A DNA stretch of 64,000 nt from Mermis nigrescens (Eukaryota; Nematoda; Enoplea; Mermithida; Mermithidae), in the NCBI GenBank assembly GCA_036768485.1, contig JAVLUZ010000618.1, positions 177,001 through 241,000 on the forward strand. Reading direction: 5' to 3'. The notes under the pieces were generated by a model. It searched no databases and was not told the origin of the DNA. It saw only the letters and a list, made by a program, of their open reading frames with translations. Positions within the stretch are counted from its first letter, which is position 1; every line of letters starts with the position of its first letter. Positions 21,829 to 33,173 of the stretch are shown here, one piece after another. Position numbers and translations under genes: made by a program.

Positions 21829-21999
21829 CAGGCACGCATCTCTGAGGGGAATGGAGGGGGGGGGTTCGGACTTCCCCAAAATTCGGAAAAATAGGACTTT
21901 TTAAGCCTTATTTTGTGCTATTTTCGGCCTTTTTGCGCTTAGTCCCCCCAAGAATTGGTGTTGGTTCCCCTCAAAATAGGACGGCCAGCTACGTGCCTG
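21829..21999 (+). mobile_element. Rep-A copy 6
   Basis: The ends are CAGGCACGCA and TACGTGCCTG. GTAAACAC occurs at 21821-21828 and 22000-22007, an exact 8-bp duplication. Confidence 0.95.
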
Positions 22000-22091
22000 G
22001 TAAACACTTGTCATATTTTTCTGTAATCTCTATTCCAGTACGCTCATTAGCCCCATATGTAGTCATTTTGTTCGACCTATTTCGCTACATA

Positions 22092-22672
22092 TACAGGGTG
22101 ACCCATAAAAAAGGGTACACCCAATGTCACCTCATAAATTATGAAATTTTGCACGTAAAATTTTAAGATGAGCTGCACTAGATAGGTAATCATTTCTTTG
22201 TTTCAACGACATAAAAAATTTGGGCAAAGAGCCAGCGGTTGATGCAATAGGGCGATTCGTCTACACCTCAGTTTAATACGTTCAAACCCCAGAGTTTCTG
22301 CATTGCATCCCATTACTGCGCATGTAGGTACCTTTTTTGACAATATATTCTGACGAAAAAATTATTATCACATTGTCCGAACCCATAGAGCAGGTAAGCG
22401 CCCTATTAGGCGTAAAATCCTCAAGATATCGTCAAAAAAGCAAATTTATGTCAGAATCAATCACAATCTCGGGTTTTAAACAATATCAGAATAGGGTGCA
22501 AACAAATCGCCATAGCGCCTGAACCGTTGGTAGCTAGCCAAATTTTTTACGCAGTTCGAAAAAAGACATTTTCGTCTACCTAATGAAACCGGCCTTTATG
22601 TTTTGTGTTCATATCAGCCGAAGTTATGACCTGTAACATTGGCATGTGGTCTTTTTATGGGCCACTCCGTAT
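22092..22672. mobile_element. Rep-I copy 2
   Basis: The ends TACAGGGTGACCCATAAAAA and TTTTTATGGGCCACTCCGTA are inverted repeats flanked by TA. This is typical of Tc1/mariner-like elements. It is 581 bp and non-coding. Confidence 0.8.
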
Positions 22673-22679
22673 AATCAGA

Positions 22680-23045
22680 CATGCACAGCATGGGAGTTCC
22701 GGGGGTGAAACCATAGGAAAACTTTTCTAAAGTACCTTTGCTGAGCTCAATACGGTAAATAAGCGTCAAAAACCTTTTTTGGCGTTTCTGATGGTGCCCT
22801 ATCTTTTTTAGAATGTGAAAAAATAATAAATTTCGAAAAAAATATCGAAAAATTGAATGACTCGAACTAAATTTAGTCAAAAAAGGATTATAAACATAGC
22901 GTGAAAATTTGACACTGTTGAGGAAACAGATGCTTAAAAACGCTGAAAACAGCACCTTTTCTACGGCTTAAAATCGCGAATTCTGTGCGGATATGAAAAA
23001 TTTCTTTGAGTGGGAGGTTTGAAAACCGGGTATGCTTTGTGTATG
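22680..23045 (+). mobile_element. Rep-G copy 3
   Basis: The copy runs from CATGCACAGCATGGGAGTTC through TTTTGGCGTTTCTGATGG to a GGGTATGCTTTGTGTATG end. The hairpin module is lost. Confidence 0.75.
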
Positions 23046-23292
23046 CATGAACATGTATAGGGTTAAAAAAATTGAGCTTTTTTTGGGCCAAAATGAGCTT
23101 AAACGGGTATAAGCGCTAAAATAGCGCTATAACTACGTTATTACACAGTTTCTGGTCAGTTTAGAATATTTTCTAAAAAATTCCATTTTTTAATAATTTT
23201 TGGCCGTCATTTTGCCTAAAATTTTCCTAAAAATTTCACATATGTCCATTCTGGAGGGTTTAGAGAATCTCCAAGCCCTCACGTGCATGTCT
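23046..23292 (-). mobile_element. Rep-D copy (reverse)
   Basis: Reversed landmarks are TAAGCGCTAAAATAGCGC, AACTACGTTATTACACAG and CATTCTGGAGGGTTTAGA, ending CCTCACGTGCATGTCTG. It abuts Rep-G directly. Confidence 0.7.
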
Positions 23293-24113
23293 GTTTGCAG
23301 CATTGTTTTACGATGTGTACATTGTGTAATGCATCATGTATGTACGTACTAATACGTAAATTAGATTACTACGCGTCTTATTCATATATGTAAGTTGATT
23401 CAGCTTTCGTCATGCTTACCAATCACTTACCAATCGGGCTTAATATGACAGACTTGTTTGCAGGCTTGTATAGATGAGATTTCTAAGAGCGATTCAGCCT
23501 AAAAATGTCGTTTAGGCTTTTTAGGTGATACGTCTCTAATTATATTTTCTACGTTTCCGACTATGTCGTTTCTTCTTAAACATAACAGCAGAAATTTTCA
23601 AAAGAATTAACGAAATTCCGCGAATTGTGGTTCACAGTTGGCTATGTGACGCGAAGTGCCAAAAAATTGATGCTTTTCAGCTAAAAGATGATTAAAAAAC
23701 GTTGAAAACATAATTTTTTAATGTTTTTCGATAAGTCGAAAATTTTGCAGGGATCAGCTGCATTTTACAGATCATGATCTCAATGTCTAGTTTGAAAATT
23801 AGAGTTTTTATAACGATGCATAATTCTTTTTGGAACTTACTTAGAAAATTTTCTTTATGCCAAGTAGCAGAATTTGTGCTTTAATTTACAAATTTTTTAT
23901 GACTTGCCCTAATAGTGAATCGAAAGCCCGTCGAAACCAATGCAAGAGATATGTATGTATATGCGTTAGGAGACTCGACTATATGTTTGCATCCGAATAA
24001 TTCAGTGGTAGAACAAAACGTTGAAATAAGACGTTGTTTTGGATAAATCAATAAAATAAAGCAATTACTCGCATCTTAAACCTGCAACTGCATTTACTAA
24101 TTGGTGCCGGTGG
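23293..24113. other. intron, no gene
   Basis: One degraded hairpin module (GACGCGAAGTGCC near 23651) marks an unclassified old element. Otherwise nothing is recognised. Confidence 0.4.
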
Positions 24114-24289
24114 CAGGCACGTAGCCGGCTGTTCTCTATTGCGGGGGATTAACACCAATTTTTGGGGGGATTAAGCCCAAAAAAGCCAAAAATAGCACAA
24201 AATAACGTTAAAAAGTCATATTTTTCCGATTTTTCTGAATTGGGGGGGTTTCTTACCTCTTCCCCATTTCCCACAGAGATACGTTCCTG
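24114..24289 (-). mobile_element. Rep-A copy 7
   Basis: The ends are CAGGCACGTA and TACGTTCCTG. GCCGGTGG occurs at 24106-24113 and 24290-24297, an exact 8-bp duplication. Confidence 0.94.
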
Positions 24290-24297
24290 GCCGGTGG

Positions 24298-25837
24298 CAA
24301 TCTGCTGAGGAGTAGATTCTTTCCGTTTTGACATTTAAAGCAGCGCGTGATCCACTTGAGCCTTTATTAGGTGGAGTTTTGGACTAAATGATATGTACAT
24401 ACCTGGCTAGCTGTTTTTGCACTATACAGGAATACTTCATTCGCGAATCTATCAGCTAGATATTAGAATGACTTTAATGAATTGAAAAAATATTCACAGA
24501 AAGAGTTTTGTGGATGCAAGTTCGATTTGTTCGTAGTTTGTTCAATAACATTTCTCCAAGTATTACCAGGGATATAAATAACATGTTTCGACATAAATAC
24601 ATGTAAAAATTCTAATGTTCAACTATTCTCAGAAAGATAGATTGTCTTATTGATTCGTTCGTGTACAGGGAGGTATGGAGGCTTAATCGGATATATTTTC
24701 TGAGAAGGTGGATCTCCGATAAATCCAAAACACCTGAACAGACCGCAGAATTCCATACTTAAAATTTTCCGGCCTTTTTCTAGTTTATGATGTAAATGGA
24801 CAGAGTTAGATTCACAGAGTCAAAAGTCGCCATTTTGCTGTCCAATCAATTTCTTGTACCTTACCTTGGTACTCATTTCGACCTTTGAGCTTTTTCTACC
24901 TCACATTCCCAATTTTTATGCTGCCTGTGCGTGGTCTTAGAAATTCAAAAATTTAGATCAGCTGAGTTCTAGTCTAATTTTCCGGACCTCCCTAGGATTC
25001 AGTCTGTGAAAGAATAGTTTTTTGCAATTTTTTAATGCCATTGACTAGTTCTGAAACTTTTTTCATTATTATAACGCCACCTTACTAAAGGAGACGTTTT
25101 TCTGCATTAAGTAAAATAGCTCGGATCTTAGTTCTGATCCGTTCCATTTCTTGCTTGATTTGATATGTTCATACCTTTATTCGAACAAGCACACTGAGAA
25201 AAGCTTTAATTTTAGCTACAGCGCATCGGTGCATATCTGTGTATGTTGTAAATGTATGTATGTATAGCATCTCAGCTACAGACAATATATTAGTTGTAAA
25301 CACCTCGGCTAATGCAGACCGAATTATAAAAAGTGATAAACCTGGCTCTCCAGACGTTGTGTGCGTACTCTTAAATATTTATGCCTAATTGCACGTGCTT
25401 GTGCCATTTGAATAACTCATCGCTTATGTGTGCATATCTCTTATTAACGAATCACAACAAGTAAAAAGTTAAGTTAGTGTGAAGTTTTTATTCCGTTGAT
25501 TTGATCAAGATTTCATTTCTAGTCTGCTTACTAAGCTCTCTTCTTATTTTCATCGCCCGTCTAGGCACTATCAGTGATTTCTGTTCCGGATCAATTCAAA
25601 TTCAATAAATTCACTATTATCCTACAATATGATTTAAAAAGAAATATGTACTTTGCAATAGATAATTAGATATCCATAAACAGTGTACATTGTCCCCGTT
25701 TGTCAGTGATTTTTTATTCTAATGCTAAATCATTTAATATTTTAACTTAAACGATAAGCTCGCTTAGAACCGCTACGTACGAAAATATGAGTACATGATT
25801 GAGCGTGAAAATGCGGCCAACACGTGCAATTATGTAC
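24298..25837. other. intron, 1.5 kb without recognised content
   Basis: No exon with BIRC6 similarity, no family repeat and no long ORF. It is the longest stretch that looks like old unique intron sequence. Confidence 0.4.
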
Positions 25838-26155
25838 CTCGTGGGAAGGGGCAATGCGAAATTTTAAAATGCCTTTCTGGGCTCAAAAATGGTACGCGTT
25901 AAAAATATCGTTTTTCGGCGTTTCCGACAATGCTTTATCTTTCTCGAGCATAAAAGCATATAAAAAGTTTGAAAAAATAAAAAAATAAATAAACTGAAGT
26001 ATGGCGCTAAGCGCCGAAATTTCGACTCTTTTGAGCAAAACGATGGCACTCAAAACGGCACCTTTTCTACGATTTTGTTTGCATACTTTTGGAAAATCGT
26101 GAATTCTGTGGGGGCGGTGGGTGAAACCCCGTAAACCCCATACGACAATGTATGT
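25838..26155 (+). mobile_element. Rep-G copy 4
   Basis: GGTACGCGTTAAAAATATCG, CTTTATCTTTCTCGAGCAT and the module ATGGCGCTAAGCGCCG identify the family. The left terminus is decayed. Confidence 0.75.
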
Positions 26156-26328
26156 TCGTAACCAATGAACTGCCATAAAATTCTGTCACAGTGCTTGCAT
26201 ATTCAAATTATAAAAATCTTGCTATTTTTATAAATGAATAATGATATGCTTAATTATTTTTCTGTAATGCATTTTCTGATAGATGCTATTTTTGCTCCAA
26301 TCGCAGTTTATGATTAATTGTCCTTTAG

Positions 26329-26488
26329 GAATCGTCCAATTTCTATGTACATTCGATAACGCCAGCATCAGATGGTCTTGGAGTTTACGTTTTACTCAAC
26401 ATGGTAGAACAGCCTAATGAGCAATCTGACGACATATCGTCAAGCGCGATTTTGTTCTACAAATTGAACATAAAAAACGATAGCTTAT
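26329..26488 (+). CDS. BIRC6: BIRC6 exon 12: SITP motif
   Basis: HSITPASDGLGVYVLL closely matches human DSITPCADGIHLLVGL, and ILFYKLN matches LVLYKMN. It is phase 0 in and phase 1 out, with acceptor TCCTTTAG and donor GTGAGT. Human has a long loop between the two motifs that is much shorter here. The exon carries propeller-type strands. Confidence 0.95.
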
Positions 26489-26509
26489 GTGAGTATTATG
26501 TCTAGTAAC

Positions 26510-26756
26510 CATAGGTGGGCGGCACCAAAATTTGGGGGGGGGTGTAAGATTTTTAAAGGTCAAAGAATGGCCTTAAAATGGTGGTATAACGGTAAAAACA
26601 CCATTTTTCAAGGTTTCTCATTGAGCACTATCCATTGGCGTCAAAAAATTGCGAAAAAACCAAAATAATTTCAAAAATTGAATTCTGGTGGTATTTTGGT
26701 TTCTTGGGGGAGGGGGGTGGGGGTTGCATACCCCAAACCCCCCACGCCCAGGTATG
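26510..26756 (+). mobile_element. Rep-B copy 4
   Basis: The copy runs from CATAGGTGGGCGGCACC to CACGCCCAGGTATG. It begins 21 bp after the exon 12 donor. The target duplication is not clear. Confidence 0.85.
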
Positions 26757-27154
26757 CAATTAACTAATAAGCCAGGCAGTTTTGTTTACCTATATGTAAT
26801 TTAATCTTACTTTTCATCTTTTAGAAAATTTTCAGGAAATCGTTTGCCTTTTCTTGGAGAACTAGGGGGAGGCGTCTTACATATTCTGATTTCATTTTTT
26901 GTCAACGATAAAGAGCGCCGCTAGTTTCCACAAAATACCTACGTAATCTCGGTAAAGATCTCTAAAACTTTGTTTAAAAATAATCTCTCCCACTTGCTTT
27001 TTTAAATTAAAACTCCAAATATCGCAAAGTTGTCTGCTTAGGAAAGGATTGACAGTTTTTCGTCTTAGTTATTGAACTTATGGACTAGAATTTCTTAAAA
27101 ATTAATAAAAGCTATTTTATTCGTTATTTTCATTGATTATCGATTATTTCGCAG
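26757..27154. other. intron, no gene
   Basis: No repeat family recognised. It ends at the ATTTCGCAG acceptor. Confidence 0.4.
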
Positions 27155-27391
27155 GTCTGAAAGAAACGCCAAGAAGCGTGCTGCTAAAACGCAGAGAAAT
27201 TGGAAAGCACGGAATCAATTCTCTTATTTCGTGGCACCCGAGTGGCGCCAAAAATCATCAAATGCTTATTTTGTTAACCGTTAACGGCCGAATACTTCTA
27301 ATGGATTTTCAAGCCGGCAGCGTTATATCGGAATTTCGCGGCAATCAAGACGTTTTTCCGTCAATTTATACAACGCTATCTTATATAAAAG
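27155..27391 (+). CDS. BIRC6: BIRC6 exon 13: propeller strands
   Basis: ILLTVNGRILLMDFQAG aligns with human LVITTQGGYVKILDLS, and the exon continues through VFPSIYTTLSYIK, aligning with TFVSVIYC. It is joined to exon 12 by T+GT (Cys). The donor is GTGCCT. The exon includes GINSLISWHPSG, a typical blade-start pattern. Confidence 0.92.
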
Positions 27392-27439
27392 GTGCCTGAG
27401 CCGTTTATCTTAAGAAGGTGTCGTCTTACATAACCTAAA

Positions 27440-27605
27440 GCCACAAAATTTTTGCCCCCTCCCCTATTTTAGGAAAAATTTGAATTTGTTGACCGTTTTT
27501 AGGTGCTTTTGGTCGTTTTTGGCCGAAAATTCGAGGTCTTTTACCTTCCTCCGCGCCCTAAGTATGGCCGGAGACCCACCACCCAAAATTTCGAGCCGTT
27601 ACATG
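27440..27605. mobile_element. Rep-C copy, partial
   Basis: GACCGTTTTTAGGTGC, GGCCGAAAATTCGAGG and AAAATTTCGAGCCGTTACATG give the right half of Rep-C. Its terminal GTTACATG served as the target of the large element that follows. Confidence 0.75.
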
Positions 27606-29367
27606 CAGTGATCGTACGGGGTCAGATTTTCACCCCCGATCGGGGTCGGGGTCGGGACGAGAAACCCTGGTTTTCGGGGTCGGGGTCGGGGTTGAAGATT
27701 AACAATTAACATTGCATGATTACATACCAATTTGAAAAGGATATAAACGATACCTTCACTTGTTTGTAGAGCATACTAATAAAGCTGGTTATGTTCAACA
27801 TTTTATTTTCATTCCAAGTTCAAGCATGGTTTTAGCAATTTAGCATTACTTTCAATTTTAATCACTAATCGCTCTCGCTTTTTCGTATTCTTCCACAGTT
27901 TTTTCATAACGGTTTTCTATGGCGCACTGATTGTAGAGGAGCCAATGGCGCGAAGCGCCGAAAATTTTCGAAATTTTTACAGTTTTCATGTAGAATTTAC
28001 GCCTTTTTATTGACAAACAGTTCGGAAATCATAAGTGGCGCAAAGCATCAAGAAATTCAATCATATTTTACCGCCCTAGACAATAATCGGCGGTGCTAAG
28101 CGCAGGAAAATTTTGACGTTTTTACTCTTTAAACTCAATTTATACCGCTTAAATCATACAGAACAGATAAACTAATTGCGGCGCGAAGCGTCGAAAATTT
28201 TTAAAATTCCTAATCCTTTTACCTTTTCTGTCCTCCTAAAAATCTCTTTCAACATGTAGAACGAGATTGTACGGCTGGGGGTCTGGGGTGACGCGCTCAA
28301 GCGCCACCAGCGAGGTCCAGAGCAGAACCCCCGAAAATTTTGTAAAAAAGCACTCTATTTTTAATTAGTAAAGTTAAAATTTTCGCAAATTGGCAAAATC
28401 TCGATTCTGAATTAAGTCCAAAATAACTTAAAATTGATGAACACCTACACTGCACAAAACTTCTGAGCTGAAATGCGTTTTTCGACCTCTGCTAAGTATG
28501 TAGCGCAGCAACGGGTCGCAACCAATAAGTCATTGAAAGATGTATCAATGAGAATTTCGTTCTTACCATTTTCAGGCCCATTTGTGGCCTTCTTATTAAC
28601 TAGTTCAGAAAACAGAAAATGCGCAAAAACACAAGAAAATTTGGCCTTTCCTTTCATTTAAAATAGAATTATGTGTCCTTGTAAAGAAAGATAAACAAAG
28701 CAGAGAATAGATAAATTGGTACGCAAACATTTTCGCACTTTTACTACTATGTTCAACAAGCATGTGCAGTTTCATTCAATGAACTAATAGTGCATTAAAT
28801 CACTAAAGTGCTGCGAAGTGCTGGATTATTTTAACAGATTCAAGCTCTCTTAAATTCATTGGATCTGTATAACAATAAATAATAATGACTCGGCGCGAAG
28901 CGCCGGAAAATTTTGACGTTTATGCCTTTTTAAACTCAATGTTCTGGACACATTGCGCCAGAAAAATCAACATAATTTCTGGAAAATTCTGGGGGCATGT
29001 GCCTCCATTCCCTCCCCGGCTACGCCTGTGATTCCGCAGTAATTTCGGCGCACTTCATAATGGAAAATATGCGAACATGTATGTACGTCTTAACAACAAG
29101 GCGACCAGGCGTACTTTTTATGAAATATCGCGAGTGTCGAGTTTAACATATTAATTTTGCTGGTGAATGAATCGTCCTTGTTCCGAATTTATTTGCTATT
29201 TATACAATTCTTCGATGTACCAACAAATAAAATGCTACATATATTTCACCCCCGAAAAAGGTTCAACCCCGACTCGAAAATCATGCCCCCGGTCGGGGGT
29301 CGGGGTCGGGGTTTAGGCCGGGGTTTTTCGGGGTCGGGTCGGGGTCGGGGTCCCCGTACGATCACTG
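27606..29367. mobile_element. 1,762-bp hAT-like element with GGGGTC subterminal repeats
   Basis: The left end CAGTGATCGTACGGGG and right end CCCCGTACGATCACTG are a perfect 16-bp inverted repeat. GTTACATG occurs at 27598-27605 and 29368-29375, an exact 8-bp duplication. Both subterminal zones carry (GGGGTC)n arrays (about 27636-27695 and 29290-29355). The interior holds five hairpin modules (near 27946, 28033, 28092, 28179, 28891). No transposase is recognisable. ORFs at 28445-28661 on both strands are unassigned. Confidence 0.93.
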
Positions 29368-29528
29368 GTTACATGATATGTGTTTAGCCATCCGTCTGGA
29401 GTTATAGCAAAGTTTTTACTTTACACTTAAGTTAAATTCATGTCATTTTAGTTTGTTTTGCTGAACTAATCGAATATGCTTATCAAGCAGGAATGCAAAA
29501 TATATCCCACCATTTTTAGTTGTGTCCA

Positions 29529-29923
29529 TACATGCCAAGCATGGGAATTTTTGGGGTTGGGGGTGAAATTATGAAGTGCCTTTTTTGGGTCCAAAAACGG
29601 TAGGTACGCGACAAAAACACGGTTTTCGGCGTTTCTGACGATGCTATCCTTCTTGAGCATGAAAACATAAAAAGATACGGAAAAAATCAAAGAAGTCGGA
29701 ACAAATTGAACAAAATATAGTCAAAACCGGAGTGTAATGGCGCTAAGCGCCGAAAATTTGGCACTTAGCTAAAAACGCTTAAAAAGTATCTTTTTTACAA
29801 ATTTTTAGACAATTTCTGGGAATTTTCAAAAAATCGCTATTTCTGGGAGGGAGGGGGGAGGGGTGAAAAATTTTTGCGGGGGGAGGGGAAACCTCTCAAA
29901 CTCCTCCCCTCAGAATCATGTAT
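29529..29923 (+). mobile_element. Rep-G copy 5
   Basis: The copy runs from ACATGCCAAGCATGGGAATT through GGTAGGTACGCG and the module ATGGCGCTAAGCGCCG to CTCAGAATCATGTATGG. Confidence 0.85.
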
Positions 29924-30364
29924 GGTTATGTCCAACTCGACCTGGTGCATGACGACTTTAAACTGCTGTTTGCACTTTGCAAAACACGAATGCTGTTTTT
30001 GAGCGAAAGTCGTAATGTTTCGTGTGTACTAATTCGAGTTTTTTCTGATTACACCCGAAATAGAGGCTCTGTTTTTTTATTGAGCATTGAACGAAAGAGG
30101 AAATGAAGGATTTCTTAAGGCAAAAGTGCCAAATTTTGGAAAAATTCTGTTTAATCAATGGAATGCTAGTTCCGAGCTTAACTTTTCGGCTCATAATAAA
30201 TCATAAATAATATTTGGCGTTTGTTAAATGATAGTGTCGTCTTAAATATTACTTGAACTTTTCATTCACCGCTCAAAGGTACTTTTTGCCTAAAAAATCG
30301 TATTAAATTTTCTCTAATTTTTATATCTGTCATACGAAATCCAGGAATGATCATATAGTATATT
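29924..30364. other. intron, no gene
   Basis: Opposing short ORFs (29918-30194) show no similarity to anything I know. Nothing else is seen. Confidence 0.4.
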
Positions 30365-30780
30365 GAGGTCATTGTTTTTTTGTAGTAGGTCTCTTTTTAC
30401 GTGTACAAAGACGGACCCCAAAGTCAATGTACATTCTGTGTATGTAAATTTTAGGGTACTTTATGGTCCAGTAGCACGTTATGTGCGGCAAACTGATTTC
30501 TCGACTCTTACTATTGAATTTTAGCCAATCTATCGGTTTCTAGGTTTCTAGCGATAGAAAAATACAAAAATGTATTAATGCTGCGCGAAGCGCCTGAAAA
30601 TTCTAGTATTTTAAGCGTTTCCAGGTAGAATTTCGGGCTTTTTTCCGCAATAAGTTCAAAAATTGTCTTGCAGCATCTTTCATTTTCTCCAAATCGCCTG
30701 ACAGTACCTGGTTTTTCACAACCTTAGGTAAGGGTAATACTCTCACCTTTCGCCCACCCCCTATGCCCTTGTGTGATATC
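30365..30780 (+). mobile_element. partial Rep-H-like element with foreign tail
   Basis: It begins TCATTGTTTTTTTGTAGTAG, then TGTACAAAGACGG and a module TGCGCGAAGCGCCTG near 30582. It ends with the CTATGCCCTTGTGTGAT tail shared with 16550 and 62260. Confidence 0.5.
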
Positions 30781-30815
30781 TGTGTTTTGTACTATACAAA
30801 ATATATAACAGTGTG

Positions 30816-31187
30816 CAGGCCCGTATCCAGAATGCGGCCAAGTGGGAAGGGGGGGGGTCGGACCCAACATAAATTGGCGGTTCATCTCGGAAAATTCGTT
30901 GGGATAGCTCGCACAAACCGAATTTTACGACGTTTTTCGACACAAACGTTTTTGAAAAAAATTTTTTCCATTCAAAAAGCTATAAAAAATGTGATTTTTT
31001 AATTGCGCTTTTACCCAAATTATGAAAAATACTTCATCTCTGACGCGAAGCGCCGAAAATTCGAAGATTTTACGACAAAGACATGCCATTTTCTCATCTT
31101 TCCGTGCATTATCTTACCTTTCAAAATTTTTTATCAGCTGGAGCGGCCGCCCCCCCGCCCCCTCCCGTAAATAGGCCCTGAGGCCTG
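30816..31187 (+). mobile_element. Rep-J copy 1
   Basis: The copy starts CAGGCCCGTATCCAG and ends TAGGCCCTGAGGCCTG. Flanks ACAGTGTG and AAAGTGTG form an 8-bp duplication with one mismatch. It contains the module GACGCGAAGCGCCG at about 31040. It ends 22 bp before exon 14. Confidence 0.82.
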
Positions 31188-31209
31188 AAAGTGTGTAATT
31201 ACTTTCTAG

Positions 31210-31305
31210 GTAATCTCTTCGCTACTACCGATGATAAGGGATCAGCTTATATTCTGGAAATCAAATGCAAAACGGCTGAACTTCTTGGTGGTTTGAGTGC
31301 AGATG
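31210..31305 (+). CDS. BIRC6: BIRC6 exon 14
   Basis: LFATTDDKGSAYILEI aligns with human RLCACTKGGELHFLQI, a propeller strand pair. It is joined to exon 13 by G+GT (Gly), with donor GTGAGT and a phase-1 end. Confidence 0.9.
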
Positions 31306-31818
31306 GTGAGTTTATATTTTTATATTTAGTCCTTGTACTTTGGTGTACGTAAATGATTATCAATTTCGTTGCTACGTAATTTTATTAATTGATTGGATAT
31401 AAAAATTTTTGATAATCATAATATTGAAAGAAATTTGTTATTTTTACTTGTTCAAAACCTGACTTAACAAGTTGAAAATGTACTTCAGCGCAGTTAATCA
31501 TTTGCCTATACGTGACCAATAATCGTTATGTGTATTCTTTGTAAATCTAAGCTTAAGAAGTAGAAAAATTTCAGTGCTAGTTTAATATGAAATTAATACG
31601 GAAAGTTTTTGCTTATGTGCCGCATTTTTAAGCTTTTTCTGAAGAATTCATCTTATGATTGTTTTTTGATATGAATTAAAAAATAAAAATAAATATCATA
31701 TTTTGCATTATATGGAAGGGAAAAATGTGCGATTTGCATAAGTATTCGTTTCAAAATGCTCTTCAAGTTTGCGTCCACCTCCCTTTGCCCAGTTAGGAGC
31801 ATCTTGCTCGTTCTTCAG
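31306..31818. other. intron, no gene
   Basis: AT-rich with no repeat family. It ends in a strong pyrimidine tract, TTGCTCGTTCTTCAG. Confidence 0.45.
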
Positions 31819-32024
31819 ATGCGCTCTTCGATCTGCCGCTAAATTGGGCCGGAATTATGCCGTTTAAAATCGCTAACTGAATACGAGCCGGTGCCCACTA
31901 GCCAATGGGTGGTTCAAGCGCCCAATTCTTGGGCCACGGCCAATTATCGCAAACTGGCTAAATTTTTTTCACACGATTGTGAAAGCGTAAAAGTGGCAAA
32001 ATGTTGGCGTCTCATGATCGACGC
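31819..32024 (+). CDS. BIRC6: BIRC6 exon 15, with one-base frame break
   Basis: The exon opens in the phase set by exon 14 with DALFDLPLNW, aligning with human DLLVDQPFTL. It must change frame by +1 within about 31843-31860 to read RLKSLTEYEPVPTSQWVV, aligning with human TRFETLTP...PPCWVEV. Removing one G from the GGG at 31845-31847 would restore it. No intron fits. The exon ends CWRLMID (human TWKLQTD) at donor GTTAGT, phase 2. It is probably a base-call error, otherwise a real frameshift. Confidence 0.85.
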
Positions 32025-33173
32025 GTTAGTTCTTAAAATGATCTTTTTTCGATTTTTGTCTTTTATGTGTTGAAGTCTTTCGTTTGACAATTTTTTTCCA
32101 ACTTTTGCATTTAAAGTTTTAGGTACAACTTGTCAGGCTTGATTTCCCAAAGTTACCGTCATAAATATGTCCCTATTCCGTATTAAATAGGCATCCTATA
32201 CGTTCATTTTCGGAAGCTTACTTTTTTGAATTGTTCAGAAAACGCATGATTTTTCTAAATTGAATTTTCTATATGAAAAAGCGTAAATAGGTACGTTGAC
32301 TTGTAATAGACAACTGACTGATCGTCAAACACCAATAATTAAATGAGCAAAAATAATAAGATTTGCATTAATTATATAATCAGATTTGCATTAATGATAT
32401 ACTAAAAGGAGTAGTGTGTAAATAATTATAAATAAATAATTAATCAAAAAAATAATTAAAAATGATTAAAAATATAAATAATATAAATAATCAAAAATAA
32501 ATAATTAAAAATATAAATAATTGACAATAATTAACAATAATCAAATTGAAAATATAAATAATTAAAAACTATTAATAATTAAAAATCGATCGCGAAAGTG
32601 CATCAGCTGAAGCAAGTACTATAACGCTACTGTTAGAAATTTCTAAGCTAAGAAATTATATTTTGCGCATAAAATTGTTATATGTTCATAAATGTAGTAT
32701 TATTTGTTTCCTGAAGACATTAGTGCTCTACTAAACATTGCCTTTCACGTCAAAAGTTTCGCGCGAGATGAAAAGAGAACAAATATATGTACAAGGAAGG
32801 GTTGAGAAACACTTACATATGGGGAGGGGGTTTCGGGGGATATACATATGGACCCCAAAAAGGGTTTCACTCCCTAGACTTTTACATTTTCCGAAACAAT
32901 CGCAGAAAAGGTGTTGTTTCAAGCCTTTTGAGCGATCTTTTGGCTTAAAAGTATCAAATTTTTGACGCTTGGGTATATTTTGTCCGGTTTACTCAATTTC
33001 TTCTCTTAGATATTCTTTAAATTTTTATGTTCTAGAAAGAAAGAGCATCATCAGATACGCCAACCCACAAAAAAGTATTTTAGAACAAATTGTTGGTTTT
33101 ACCCCACCGAATCTCCGCGCTGAGCATAAATGATGAAAATGGGTCCACAAAATAGATACTTCCGGGGCATATG
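32025..33173. repeat. AT-rich intron with TAATTAAAAA simple repeat
   Basis: From about 32335 to 32590 the sequence is a degenerate (AATAATTAAAAAT)n run. At about 32780-32890 there is an unclassified G-rich piece flanked by CATATGG words. No gene is seen. Confidence 0.5.

Noticed and set aside
22614..22955. 113-codon minus-strand ORF
   Set aside because: It crosses the Rep-I end and Rep-G. Phe/Ser-rich products of AT-rich repeat DNA are common here.
27636..27695. Internal telomere repeat
   Set aside because: The GGGGTC array is mirrored at the other end of a transposon with an exact target duplication, so it is part of the element.
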